From: Leptoclinus maculatus
Taxonomy: Eukaryota > Chordata > Actinopteri > Perciformes > Stichaeidae
Length of the DNA: 64,000 nucleotides
Direction of reading: 5' to 3'
Assembly (NCBI GenBank): GCA_032191485.1
Contig: JAVDOI010000009.1
Coordinates: 25,195,843-25,259,842 of the forward strand
The notes beneath the pieces are model-generated. The model made no database searches, was not told where the DNA came from, and saw only the letters and a program-made list of their open reading frames with translations. Both the position numbers and the translations under genes were made by a program. Shown one piece after another: positions 45,820 to 57,954 of the stretch; the stretch's first letter is position 1, and the number at the start of each line of letters is the position of its first letter.

Positions 45820-46470
45820 TATATTTTTTGACAAACTATAGTTTTACTTTATTTTTCATATGTTCGACATACTATATTACCTTTTTCGACATATTTCATG
45901 CTGACTTTTTTGTACATATTATACTATGACTTTTTAATATTTGTTGACATACTATACTATTACTTTATTATAACTTTTTTGACATAGTATAATATTACTT
46001 TATTTTAACTTTTTTTACATAGTATACTATGACTTTTTTGACATATTTCATCATTTAATTATATTTTTCGATAAACTATACTATGACTTTTTCATGAATT
46101 TTTTACACGTCTTTTTTGACATATACTAAGACTTTTTATTCATTTTTTCGACATCCTATTATTTTACTTTTTTTAGATATTTCACGCTGACTTTTTATTT
46201 TTTTGACGTAGTATACTATGACTTTATTTTTCATATGTTCGACGTACTATACTATTACTTTTTTAGACATATTTCATGCTGACTTTTTAATATTTTTTGA
46301 CATATGACTTTTTTTTGTACAACATACTATAATATGACTTTTTTCAACTACTATAAGATTACCTTTTATGAATTTATGAATTTATTTGTATGACATGACT
46401 TTTTTCGACATACTTTACGATGACCTATTTATGACTTTTTTCGACATTGAAATAACATTTATTTTTATAA
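45820..46470. repeat. AT-rich satellite-like array
   Basis: Many imperfect repeats of a ~30-35 bp unit contain TTTTTCGACATACTATACTA and TGACTTTTT. Further single units occur near 46855-46920, 24100-24150 and 35400-35460. Unit spacing and order vary, so it is a degenerate array. Confidence 0.8.
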
Positions 46471-46559
46471 TAAATGTTGTAATAGCTCTTTACAAGATAA
46501 AGAGAAATTCATCTTTGACAGTTAAAGGAGTTTGAAGTTTGATCTTTCTGTTTCACCTG

Positions 46560-47291
46560 TTGTCGTCACTGCACAGATGGAGGCAGAGCACGCATGCGCA
46601 GTCTGGTCCCTGCATCTTCACGAAGAAATCATATTTCATTCTTCATTACTACAAAATGTTCCGCTCTGCTCCATCACGCTCGCGGGAGTTAATCAGAACT
46701 GTGCCGGAAGTATAGAATCCATCTTTCAAAATAAAGGTTACGCGGAAATGGCTACAGTTTAAATATTCCCCATTACCTCAGTTTGAGGGGCGTAAATAGA
46801 TTTGCACAAGCAAGTCATTTACATTAACTGTATGGCCAAAAGTAGGTGGACATATTCCATACTGACGTTTTTTGACATACTATACTATGACTTTTTTTCG
46901 ACATAGAAATAACATTTATTTTTACAATCAACACTTGCAAATGACAAGGTAGTACACAATGTAAACCATACTTTAGTATTTCATTGACTATTACTTACCT
47001 AGAAGGAAATAGATCAAATGAGAAGAGACATTTTTATAGAAATTTGTATAGAAATACAAACTATACAAGAGCAATGACACTAAACATTTACAAGGAAAAG
47101 AAGTAGCCCTCGTCGTTTTACTCTGAAAGGGTACGCCGGAAGCTCGTTGCTGTACGTCAGCCAGCTTGTCGCGTGGCTCTCGGTGTGTTCTGGCATCGAG
47201 TAACGGAGCGATGTCAGGCGTCTGACCGACGGGACTGAAGGGATTGACGGGGTTTTGACGTCAGACCGGACCCCTCTGGGATGAGGTCTGG
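46560..47291 (+). promoter_or_regulatory. ccsap: Probable ccsap promoter and non-coding first exon
   Basis: The region upstream of the coding exons turns GC-richer. It contains an NRF-1-like GCATGCGCAG near 46590, an ETS-like CCGGAAGTA near 46703 and a full CRE TGACGTCA at 47256-47263. A strong donor CTGG|GTGAGT follows at 47291/47292. An exon ending there would splice to the acceptor at 48748, giving an untranslated first exon. Its 5' end is not defined by sequence. Confidence 0.5.
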
Positions 47292-47992
47292 GTGAGTAAA
47301 ATCACACCTGACTTTAATATTCAACCATTATCCTCAAATTGATAAAACCCATAAAACCTCACCGTGTTTACAAACGTGGCTTAACGAGGTGTGATGACGG
47401 CTGCAGCCTGTTTTCACACGACGACTGTCGTTTAAAAACTCACATTATCACACATTAGGACATTTGATTGATCTTCAGAAGATGTAATTGTCTGTCTTGT
47501 TTTCCTCTGCGGTGTTTTTAAAGGCTAAAATTCTGAAAATTCGATGTTTTTGGGGTGTGACTGGGGAAAAGAAAACCTTCAAAATAAGAGTGTTTCAGTT
47601 AAAGGAAGACAAAATAAAATACACTCAATGTATGAGCAATCATTTGCTGTTGACAGTAAATATTGTCCCGGTTTCGTGGCCAGTTCAGAACAATTTAATT
47701 AATTATTTATATAGTTTATTTGTCACTAAACGTAATATGTTTTTTAGATAATAAAATAAATGTGATATGTGTGTAGGCGGTAGGACTCCGGACAGAAATA
47801 GGTCTGTTAGTATGAGTAGTAGTTGCAGTATAGTCAGTATTAAGACTAGAATAAGCTTCAACCCTCCTCTGAAGGTAATCTGTTGTGAAGGGGGGTGGGC
47901 GGGGCTTAAAGGTAGATCACACCTGGTACATTCACGTCATGAGGTGCTGCAGGTATCCTCTCAGAAACCAACACATTCCTTCATTTGATCAG

Positions 47993-48369
47993 CAGTGGTG
48001 GAATGTAACTAAGTACATTTACTCAAGTACCTGTACTGGTTCTTGTACTTTACACAAGTATTTATTTTCATGCCACTTTCTACTTCTACTCCACTACATC
48101 TCAAAGAGAAATATACTTTTTACTTCAATTAATGGAGAAAATAATTAGCAGATTAATGAAAATAATCATTAGTTCATATTTTAAAATGAGCTCCAGCTCA
48201 ATCTACATAATGTAATGACATACTATATGATACTATAACAGTCATAGAGTACGTTTTCCTGATTACACTTACATACATTTACTTAAGTGACATTTTCAAT
48301 GTAGGACTTTTACTTGTGTTGGAGTGTTTACCTCAGTAAAGGAGCTAAATAAATACTTCCTCCACCTCT
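47993..48369. mobile_element. CAGTGG-family MITE in ccsap intron 1
   Basis: It starts CAGTGGTGGAATGTAACTAA and ends AAATACTTCCTCCACCTCTG, giving imperfect inverted ends with internal AAGTA-rich sequence. It matches a very common percomorph MITE. No clear 8 bp target duplication is seen. Confidence 0.7.
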
Positions 48370-48782
48370 GGTTATTGACAAGATGAAAGCATCAAAACAC
48401 TCTTTTAGAAACCAGACACCGGGTCTATGATCTTTGCACTTTCTTGTCCGCCATCTTTTTTTGGTTGTAAATCTTTAAATTTCTTTCTTTATCAAAGGTT
48501 GGTCACACTAACTGTGTCTGCCTTTAATTACTGTCGGTGAGGAGATTAAGCTCTAAAAGTTGTCAATCTATCATGTTTTATTACTAATGAATGCACTGAT
48601 TGTACTATACTAATGAAGTACTCAAGGTATTAGTTCACTGGGAATACTTGCGGTTGACATTTGATGAAGCCGTTTGTCCTTCTCGTGCCGTGAGATATCA
48701 CACATTTGATTTCATTATGTGAATGTCATTGTTTCATTTCCTCCACAGTGATAAGGACCAGGCGGGAGCAATAACAACAGCC

Positions 48783-49771
48783 ATGGTGACCAAGAAAATC
48801 CGGACGGAGTACATGAAGAAGTTCAGGGATCCCAGATGGGAGACGTTCTCCAAATGCTACGAGGACTCTCTGAAGTACCGTCTGAGCCGGCGGGTGATGG
48901 AGCATTCCCACAAGCCCTGGTTCTGGGAGGGCTGGGACAGCAGCTCCGAATCCAGCGGCTGGGCCACGCCGAGGCTGAACAGGAACAAAATCGCCCCCCT
49001 GTCCCTCCCGCCGCCGGCCTCGGAGGTGAAACATAAGGTGTCCAGCCCCGGGTCGAAACCGCCTTCTGAGGAAGGACGGACTGAGCTGGGAGGAGGAGAA
49101 GACGTAGACGCTGCACCGACCGCCGGTGAGGAGACCGTTACCGACACTGACTGTAGTTTTAATAACTGATCAATAACCATATAAATCAGTTACCAAGTAA
49201 AAGTGTTTCTTTTTGGACCGTTGGTCGGACTAAACAAGCAAGTTGAAGACCTCTCTTTTGTCTCTCAGAACTTCTGACGGGCATTCCACACAAACCTATA
49301 ATATAGTATAGTTTGATCAATTAATAAGTAGAATAAACAACATATTAATTGATCATAAGAATATTTGTTAGTATCTAATTTAAGCTTCATCAATCTGAGT
49401 TCAAGCATTCAGAAACTTTTACATATTTGGGGACCACAAAATATTAGAAATATTAGAGATGATTGTTTTCACTATCAATCAATCTATTGCTCAAAGCACC
49501 GTTAGCAAAACTGTCTTTTCTGTAGACGCTACTCTGACAATATATAGACGAATGAAAATAATCACTGGTTGCAGCCCTGCTACCTTCATCACTCTGAGGT
49601 CAGGTGTTCTAAAACCAAATGCTCCCTCAAGGACTCTAATCTCACCCGGGTTTGGGATTCATGTGAGAAAACAGGGATTTATACGACTGGCTATATACTT
49701 TGAAGAATGTTTCCTGTCCTCTCTTCCAGGAATATTTTTGGGATAATCTAACAGAAGCCCAGAAGGAGTTC

Positions 49772-49810
<39 letters not shown>

Positions 49811-51923
49811 CGTCACTCTGACCGTCTAGAGGGCCACAAGCTGGTTAAACTCAGGAGACGCTGATGCTAAAAATATTTGGACTGAAGGTTCAGCGATCAG
49901 ATGGGACTGTTTCCTCCTGTTCAGACACTGAGCGCAGATATAAAAGACCTACTGGGTCTCCAGACAGGAAGGTCTTCATACACAATATTCAACAACATGA
50001 TGAACGGAAAACCAGCCAGTTATCATTGTGTACCACCAGGAACAAAAGCCACCAATAAATACAGTGTATTTAACCTTCTACATGACAAACAAACACATCG
50101 ACGGTAGAAACGCTGGTTGAAACTAGAACACAAACTATTTGAATATTCATTTTGGTTAGTAGAAAATCTAATACCAATCGTTCTCTGTTGTCAGGTCCTT
50201 CAATATGATATTTGGATGCTTTTCTTAGTCATATTTGATAGCTAATTGAATATCTTTTGGGTTTTAGACTGTTGGTCGGACAAAGTGTCGACACGACTAA
50301 GAAATACAAATCAATGAGAACATTTTTGCCTCTGTGACTCTGAGCTGCAGCGTCTGTCTGTGTGTGAACCAGCAGTTGTAGAAAACGGTGTGAACGAAGC
50401 CGGCGGTGATTCTGCGACGGCGGCTCCAAACCCCGGCGGCTCCTCAGGGGACACGGACAACGGTCCCGCCGACACGACGTCCTCCGACGGGGAGCCGGTA
50501 AACCCGGTACCAAAGCGCCGCCCCCGCCGCCGCAACCCTCGGCCCGAGCCGGGACACCGGGACAGTTCCCATGAAGATAAACCAGTTGTGGTCCGCAAAA
50601 CGCCGAGAGCGAAGAGCCAACCGCCAATCAGCACCAAGGAGAAGGAGAACCGGAGGCCGTCCAGCCGACTGGACTGGACCGAGAGACACACGGAGCTCAA
50701 GAGGACGCCGAATGACGTGAGTGTTTCAGTGAAGACACCTTTATACACGGAGTGTACTCAACGTTTAGACGTTAAGGGTCCAGACTACGGGTTACTGGTT
50801 TTAGCCGTAATGGAAGAAGCACTCAAACCTTTTACTTAAGTAGTACCTCAGAGTAAAAATACTACAATACTACAAGTAAAAGTGTTGCAATAGAAGTCTT
50901 AAAGTCTTCATAGTAGAAGCATAAAAGTATTAGCAGCGAAATGTACTCAAAGTATCCAAAGTAAAAGTACTCATTAGGCAGCAGAGGGACCTCTATCAGT
51001 GTTATATGATATTATTATATTATTATTACGTATGTGTTGTTACTGTTTAAGCAGAACGCTGTCACGACATCAGAGTTTCAGAAACAAAACACAGAGATTT
51101 TGTGCGTTTTGTTTCTTTTTTGGTAAAACAACGACACTAAAGTGTAGACGGAGAGAATGATTGAAGAGGCGCCGGATTACTTACACAATATTATCATGTT
51201 TGTTATTAACACGATATCAATAATTCATTTTTAAATATCCGAAAGCAGCGTTTTATGTTGTCATCTTAAGTGCTTTTTATACCGTTGGGTAGTTTAATCA
51301 ATTACAACTAATCTATAATTACTCATGTTTTATAAAGCGAGCATGTGTTTTGTTGTTTGTTGATCTTTGAACAGACGACATCATCACATCCTGGCTTCTC
51401 TTCACTGGCTCCCTGTTCGTGTTAATTGATTTTAACATCTTACTGATCACTTTTAAAGCACGTCTGAGTGCTGGCCCCAAAACCTATACAGAAGAAATGT
51501 AGACCGCCTTAGATCCTCAGGTGGGGCTCCAGAGTCGAGGATGAAACCTAAAGGTGGCCGTGCTTTTGCCTTCAGGACCCCTCGGCTCTGGAACCACCTG
51601 CCTGAGGATCCATCTATTGTTCTGTTTAATCAGGGTTTAACTCTCATCTTAGTTTGTTTTGCTTTGTTTAGGCCTCACTGTCTCTTCTTGCTGCCTACAC
51701 AGGCACTTTGTAAACTCTGTTTTTTACAGGTGCTATGTAAATAAAGTTACGATTATAACGTTACATAAAAAGCAAAAGAGTTTGGATGTGAAGCTTTAAT
51801 GAAGCCAGAGGAGTCTGTCAGAGCGGCTGGACCTCGTTCACAGGACACCAGAGAAGTGAAGCCGAGTCACCAGAAACTCTGCGGCCATTAATAATAAAAC
51901 GTTGGTGTGCTTTTCGGAAACGA

Positions 51924-51973
<50 letters not shown>

Positions 51974-52185
51974 CCTCTCTCTCTCTCTCTGGTTCCTCCT
52001 CTCAGAACAACACGTCCGACGCCTGCTGTCAGACCCGGCGGGAGTCCGACAAACGGAGCTCCAACCTGGACCGCCGGCGGGCTCGGTCAGCCGACCTGGA
52101 GAAGACGAGGCGGTCGCAGCTGACGGTGGTGGACGACCGCTGGATGACAGAGTACATGCGCTGCTTCTCTGCCCGGCTGAGGTAG
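48783..52185 (+). CDS. ccsap: Centriole, cilia and spindle-associated protein
   Basis: The coding exons are 48783-49125, 50376-50716 (or from 50373 by a CAGCAG tandem acceptor) and 52006-52185. Phases 1 and 0 fit and the product is 287 aa. The start is the ATG at 48783 in AGCCATGG context, just inside the exon that begins at 48749. The N-terminus [19 protein letters not shown], then [16 protein letters not shown], and the C-terminus [14 protein letters not shown] match vertebrate CCSAP, whose human form is about 270 aa. A basic middle (KERRP-like [12 protein letters not shown]) follows a Pro/Ser-rich low-complexity part. In vertebrates the protein binds microtubules at centrioles, spindles and cilia. 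A (CT)n tract forms the pyrimidine stretch before the last exon. The stop is TAG at 52183, with a run of 24 C soon after in the 3' UTR. Confidence 0.95.
49774..49808 (+). repeat. (TG)n microsatellite
   Basis: About 17 uninterrupted TG units lie in ccsap intron 2. Confidence 0.95.
50805..51340. mobile_element. CAGTGG-family MITE relic in ccsap intron 3
   Basis: AAGTAAAAGTACTCATTAGG and TACTCAAAGTATCCAAAGTA blocks match the other MITE copies at 47993 and 62843. The ends are decayed. Confidence 0.55.
51370..51775 (+). mobile_element. L2-like LINE 3' end in ccsap intron 3
   Basis: The frame reads [20 protein letters not shown], preceded by a degenerate [16 protein letters not shown], the conserved end of L2/jockey-type reverse transcriptases. 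It ends with CTATGTAAATAAAGTTACGA near 51750, a LINE 3' end motif. 5'-truncated. Confidence 0.75.
51926..51990 (+). repeat. (CT)n microsatellite at a splice acceptor
   Basis: A nearly pure CT run ends 15 bases before the AG of the last ccsap exon (AG at 52004-52005). It therefore forms part of the polypyrimidine tract. Confidence 0.95.
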
Positions 52186-55100
52186 AGACGGGATCACCCC
52201 CCCCCCCCCCCCCCCCCCCCATGACCCCTGACCTCCACCACGTTTCCTTATCAGACGGTGGAACACGTGTCGGTGGACAAACTGAGAACCATGTTGTCTC
52301 GTTAAAGTCCCATCAGTGTCCTTCAGAGTGAATCGCTGCTGTCGAAAAACAAACAACCAAGAAGTGTCTGAATTTAAAGTTCATATGGTCATTTATTACT
52401 AAACTGTGTAATTTAAAGACATTCACCAAACTTTAAACAAGATGGGGTCCATGATAATGGACTCTTTGGATCAGGGTTTAGTAATGAAGTGAATCCCCAT
52501 CAAATATCAAGTGCAGCTAAAAACACAACAGACATCTTTATATAATTAATGATAAAAAAATCTCTATTTAACTTAGAAATATTAAAACAGCGTGAGGACC
52601 AGCGTTTAAACTTCTCTCCGCTGATAAAACACATCTTTTTGATACAAAATCTGATTTATTTTCATTTCAAGTTACTATTTCCTCTTAAAATACACTTTTA
52701 TTGGGTTGATTGCAGTATTCTGCATTGTTCAAAGGCCCTGTATACGTTTGTTTTGCTCGACAGCAGCGAAACAAACTGAACAGGAACAGTTCTGTTCCTC
52801 AGGTGTGACGGACTGAAGCTGTTTGATAATGAACAAACATCGGAGAGAATTGACTCTTTCGGAGCTTTTATTTGAAAACAGAAATCAGTCAGATAACTAT
52901 TTGAATGTACTTCATCTATAAGCATGAAAGTCTCCAAACAAACTGCTTTATTTCTTTATCATTGTTTAGTTTTCTTCCTCACGAGGCAGCTGTGAGTGTT
53001 TATAACTCAAAGGCAGCAGAAACGGACCAAACCGGAGTATTTTTGATATTTGACTATTTTGGATTAGAATAAACTACAAAATAAGATTTATCAAATGACA
53101 TTAGTATTTAAGAAGTGTTTTCTGAGTAGAAGCTATATTTAAGATGTGCTGCCTTTATAACGATCTCAGATTTCATTGTGTTTTTCTTCATTGAGCTGCA
53201 GCTTCTGGTTTACATTGATTTGAATGAGGAATACTCTGCTATGCTGACACGGTGCTTTCCTGTTAACGCTAACACTTAATCCTCTTAATTCACTCTTAAT
53301 GTAAGACCAACAGATCTAAACAGATTCAATAACAGAAGGAGTCAAGCTCAACTTCTTGAGGGTGATTATGCAAAAGTAAACTCTTAATTTAAAGTTTCAG
53401 AGACTGAGATTAATTTAAATGTAAAACTATAATATTATTCATTTATGTTGCTTCAAACAGCTGAAGATGAGTTGCTTGTTCGCCTGGAATGAAGACCGGC
53501 GAATTAATAAACTTTTATCCATCAATCAAGGATTTAAAGTTTTATTTATAAAGCAGTTTTCAAATGATGAGAAGATGAAAACAAGAGGGAAATAGAGAGA
53601 AGATGAAAAGACCAATGCACAACAAATTAAGTTAAGAAAATAAATGTTAATGAATGAATAGAATACAACACAGAATACATTGATCATGGTAAAACAGTAA
53701 AAAAAAAAAGTAAAATAAGAGCGAAATGAAACATGAATAAAATGAAACCTTAATATTCAGAGAATTTAAAGCTGATAATGTGATGTATTTAATGAGTGAT
53801 CTGCTTTAACGCCTCATTTACTTTTTATTTAACAGGTTTGTCATTTTCTAGTTCAATGTTTTTTTTTCCTGTTAAATAAAAATGTTTTAAAAAAATCACA
53901 TAATTTATAAAGAAATTAATGTGCTTGAATATCGAGGTTCCTGGAAATAACTACCGGCCTGTCATTTTGAAATACAGTAAATAAATAATCAATGGTTCAA
54001 ACATTAATTGCAAAATTATTGAGGAATTACAGTAAAATAATGTTTTTGTTGCAGTTTGGTGTTTAAATCCAGCGACGGGATGAAAAGGGGAAAAAATAAA
54101 CGTTTATATCGAATATATTATAAGTTTTAGTCGATTTTAACATATTTTAGCGCCTTGTTGCATTTGACGTTTAGACTTTATCTGTTTAATCAAACTGACA
54201 GACTCAATCACCAGTTTTTGACTGTTTTTCTGACTGTTCGATGAAACTAACGATTGTAAAAACATGCTGATGTCAGCGTCGCGTCCCGTGACTCAACCTG
54301 AGGGCTTAAAGTTCACGATGTGTTCTACTTGATGTACAGTTTGTGAGTTTACTTTTGAAACTGAATGCATTTAAACTCACTGAGAATGTTTATTGATTTT
54401 AACACCGGCTGAACCTCGTCACTCTGAATGTGCAAAACTATTTGTTTATCTTTTTATTTAATATTATTCTTTATACTCAGGAGTGTCCAGTCTGAAACAA
54501 CACCGTGCCGTTACTTTACTTTAACACTACACGCATCAATTATGTTTCTGTTCAAAGTTAAATCCTTTTGAACTCCTGGTATGACTTTACTCACATGTTC
54601 TCTCTTCATAAGAACAGAAATAAACATCCAACACTGAAAATTAGCTATTTTGGAATATAGAAAATGAGAAAATGTAACGTTTGAAGGAAGATTTCCCTTT
54701 TTTAAAATGTTCAAAACCATCAAAATAATCAAAATGGCCACAAAATATCAACTTCTTCAGGTATTTCAAACATGCTTTTCATCTGGAAGTGAAACGTATA
54801 TGTGGTTTTAAACTGGACACGCGGACGTCTTCGTGTCTCTTCATTCACTTTGCTTCAGTTCGTGGCTCTAATGTCTTCACATCAACAATCTGATCGTTGT
54901 TTCTGAGTCTGAGACTCTTGAAGCGTTGATCTGGTTTCACTAAAAGGAGATGAAAGCGTCAGTAGAAGAAGTCAGAGCTGCAAATTATTTAAACGAAGAT
55001 GTCGGATTGTAAAATCCAGTTATCCCCTTTATATTTAAAGCTTATTAAAATGCTGGCAGTGGTACATATTCCACATCGGCTTGTTTCCCTCCACTGAAGC

Positions 55101-55787
55101 TGTATTTCTTGCAGCTTTCATATTCGGCTTCTTTTGAAACTTTGTCAGCTCAACTAGAATTACTAGAAGCAATAAAAGGTTCTGTGTGAGTTTGAACAAC
55201 GTTTGGCTGCAGAGCGTAAGTTCAGGTCTTCAGAGGGACTGAAGGGGTTAAAGGAATATGTGATGATAGATTCATGAAGTGATGAAATATGACTAATTAT
55301 ATGTTAAGAAAACTGATTTTGAAGAGATTTCCACATTTAGAAGCAACTTTGAAACCTCAAAACAAACATATTTGGGAAAAATGAATCTACAGAAAGATGG
55401 ATTCTGACAGATATACTAATTCAGTGTTGTGTTATTTTAAATATAGTTATAAATGTTTGAAAAGTCCCGTTTGTGAGAAATCGTCTCCGGTGTGAAGAAG
55501 ACGACGTTAAACAGATGAAAGTGGTTCAAACTGTTCAGTATTTGATACTTTGTGTTTCTCTTTGTTTTGATGAGTCCAGACGTTTCAGACAATCACAGTA
55601 AAATATGAACTAAATAAATCGGCACTAAAGTATAATATATATTTATGTGAGGAGTTGAGCTGTATCTACTGAAGCTTTGAGTTAGTGTGGTTTATTATTA
55701 GCATACGTTTGAATGTTGAATCATATTTTATCTCCGACAATGTTTACATTTTTGGTCACTGTATTTGTATTTGAAAACATGCACTAC

Positions 55788-55821
<34 letters not shown>

Positions 55822-56020
55822 CTATATATATATTTTCATCCACTTTGCTGTGAGTAAATCATATTTGAATAAAAATCTGATTTGAATAGTTTATATTTGT
55901 GTCCGGTATTTGAATATGAAATAAAATGTGTTTAATCTGCATCATTTCATGAAAGTCTGCTTCTCAGCGTTCAGAAGAGTCTCAAGAGGGTTCGATGTCG
56001 TCAAGTCTGAAGATTGTACT
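52186..56020. other. ccsap 3' UTR and AT-rich intergenic DNA
   Basis: A run of 24 C occupies 52197-52220. AATAAA motifs at 53068 and 53506 are possible ccsap poly(A) signals. A (TA)n microsatellite lies near 55788-55830. I see no coding gene between the convergent ccsap and cdc6 genes. Confidence 0.5.
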
Positions 56021-56024
56021 TTCA

Positions 56025-56815
56025 GCGGTGGAAAAGTATTCCGATCTGTTAAAAATATTACTTCAGTAAAAGTACAAAAGTATTAGCATCAAAATGTACA
56101 AAAGTAAAAGTACTCATTGTGCAGAATGACTCGTGTATTTAACAGGATTAGTTATCGATGCTTTACTGTGTTCATCACTTTAATGTTGCAGATAACGGTG
56201 GAGTCATTTTAACTACTTATGCTGAAGGGTATTATTATAATTGTATAATATGACTGATGAGTCGAGAAAATCCCGAGTGGCAGCCGGTTTTTTACTGTCA
56301 AGTTATGTTCCTAATATGTGCATTTTCCCCCACTTGAAAAGGATCGACGAGTCTACCCGAAGGGTCCCAACTGGATTTCACTCAAATGACCAAACAATTT
56401 TTCCTTTTTCCTCCTTTTATTTTGGTAGGTTCACTTAGTTCAGTTTAGTTCACTTAGTTCAGTTTAGTTCACCTAGTTCAGTTTAGTTCACCTAGTTAAA
56501 AAACCGGCTGCCACTCGGGATTTTCTCGACTCATCAGTCATGCAGACATATCGCAGATCTCCACACCATGCGATCTCCGTCGGTACGGTGCTTGTCCGAT
56601 TCCGGACCGCATTTGCTGCGACACGGCGTGCTGCTGTGTCTCTGCTTATGTAGATTTCCAGGCAGATTGGTTCCGCCCTGTTTCCTTTATAAAAGAAAAC
56701 CCCTGTTTGACTTCACAATAATACATCTTATTGTATTTGTAGTATTATTCATCTGCATCACTAATGAGATGTAGTAGAGTACTTGTACTTAATAAACTTT
56801 TTTTGTGGAAGGTGA
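56025..56815. mobile_element. CAGTGG-family MITE relic interrupted by another element
   Basis: The left part (CGGTGGAAAAGTATTCCGAT, GTACAAAAGTAAAAGTACTC) and the right part (GAGATGTAGTAGAGTACTTG) belong to the same MITE family as 47993 and 62843. They are split by the inverted-repeat element at 56250-56541 and about 190 bp more of unrelated, GC-richer sequence. Confidence 0.55.
56250..56541. mobile_element. 292 bp element with perfect 45 bp terminal inverted repeats
   Basis: Bases 56250-56294 and 56497-56541 are perfect inverted repeats (ATGACTGATGAGTCGAGAAA start). The loop includes three to four copies of an 18-19 bp unit (TTCACTTAGTTCAGTTTAG). There is no coding capacity and no obvious target duplication. 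Perfect arms imply recent insertion or ongoing correction. Confidence 0.75.
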
Positions 56816-57954
56816 GTGACGATGCATTCAGGGTCTTCACAGAGGAATCAGAGATCTAAGAGCTGCACTCAGCTCTGCAGGCTAGAGCTGTGGTTTGTTG
56901 AAGTCGTCTTGCAGCCTGAGCTGAGCTTCAGTGACGCTTTAATCCAATCAGAGGAGCGGCTCGGATCAAGACGCCCAACAGTTAAACACATCGGTCCTGG
57001 TTATTTGGTTGTTGTGATCAGGACTTAAGATTTCAGTCTTAAGTGATTTAGAATTTATATTTGAGTGAAAACAAAATGAGTTGTGCTCAGAGTTCATCAG
57101 TCTGGAGCCGTTATTCAGGATTGTGCGCATAGTTCTTTTTGTTTGTATACACACACAACACACACACACTAGAGAAAAATTGTAATACTGCAATATTTTT
57201 CTGGGAATGTCGCCACAGACACAAAGTTCATAATACTGCAAATATACAGATTATGCAGTACTTTCACTGTGTGTTACCTCCTTAGATAGAAAGTGACTTA
57301 GAATTTAACTTTAAGTGCGTCTTCCCTCACTAACTGGTTGTTTTGATATTTAGTCTACGAACATTTATTTATGATGAACGGCTTATTTACAAGAACCGTA
57401 TCATCACATTGTTTGATTATTTGTAGAGGTTAATAAAGTGATTAGTCGACAAAAGAGGGAAAAGTGTTTGACTAAGAATTTCTTTGGAGTACATCAGGGT
57501 TCACTCTCTTTCCTAGATATTTATTTATGTTTATTATCCATCAGCTGTGACAGACGGAGGTCACGAGTAATGAATCCTTTCTTCTGATGAATCATCTTTT
57601 ACTATTTCTGACTAATCTAGTCTCTCTGTCCGATGCACGAATAGTGATACTTCTAATGAGAAACAAATAAAAACACACAAGAGGAAATCTGATTAAAATG
57701 TCTGTATGTACATTTGTATATTTACAGCATAAAAATAAAAACGTTTCAAATCCAAACTGAAACAAAATGCTGTAATATCATAACTGACGAGTTAAAAACA
57801 TTTCCTCAACAACTCAAAAACTGAGCGTCAACATCAGTATGAGAAAAACAAATAATAAAAAGTTAACATTTTCATAAAATATATACAAATTCTCTGCAAA
57901 AACGAGAATAAAAAACACACTGCAAAAATCTTTGAAGATAAAAGTTAACTGCGA
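56816..57954. other. Intergenic DNA and probable cdc6 3' UTR
   Basis: No gene is seen. On the minus strand an AATAAA (complement of 57520-57525) about 430 bases past the cdc6 stop is a candidate poly(A) signal. Confidence 0.4.

Noticed and set aside
46532..46762. Open frame of 76 codons upstream of ccsap
   Set aside because: No similarity to CCSAP or any known domain, no suitable splice link; the region looks like promoter with NRF-1- and ETS-like sites.
47993..48369. Possible 8 bp target-site duplication for the CAGTGG MITE (also tried at 62843-63231)
   Set aside because: Flanking 8-mers (TTGATCAG/GTTATTGA and TCTTAAGG/GTTTACAG) do not match, so the ends or duplications are decayed.
51902..52222. 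Minus-strand frame over the CT repeat and last ccsap exon (RERERER-type)
   Set aside because: Antisense shadow of a microsatellite and of the well-supported ccsap exon.
56251..56280. CTGATGAG...GAGAAA resembling a hammerhead ribozyme core
   Set aside because: There is no room for a stem II hairpin between the two conserved parts, and the sequence is simply one arm of a long inverted repeat.
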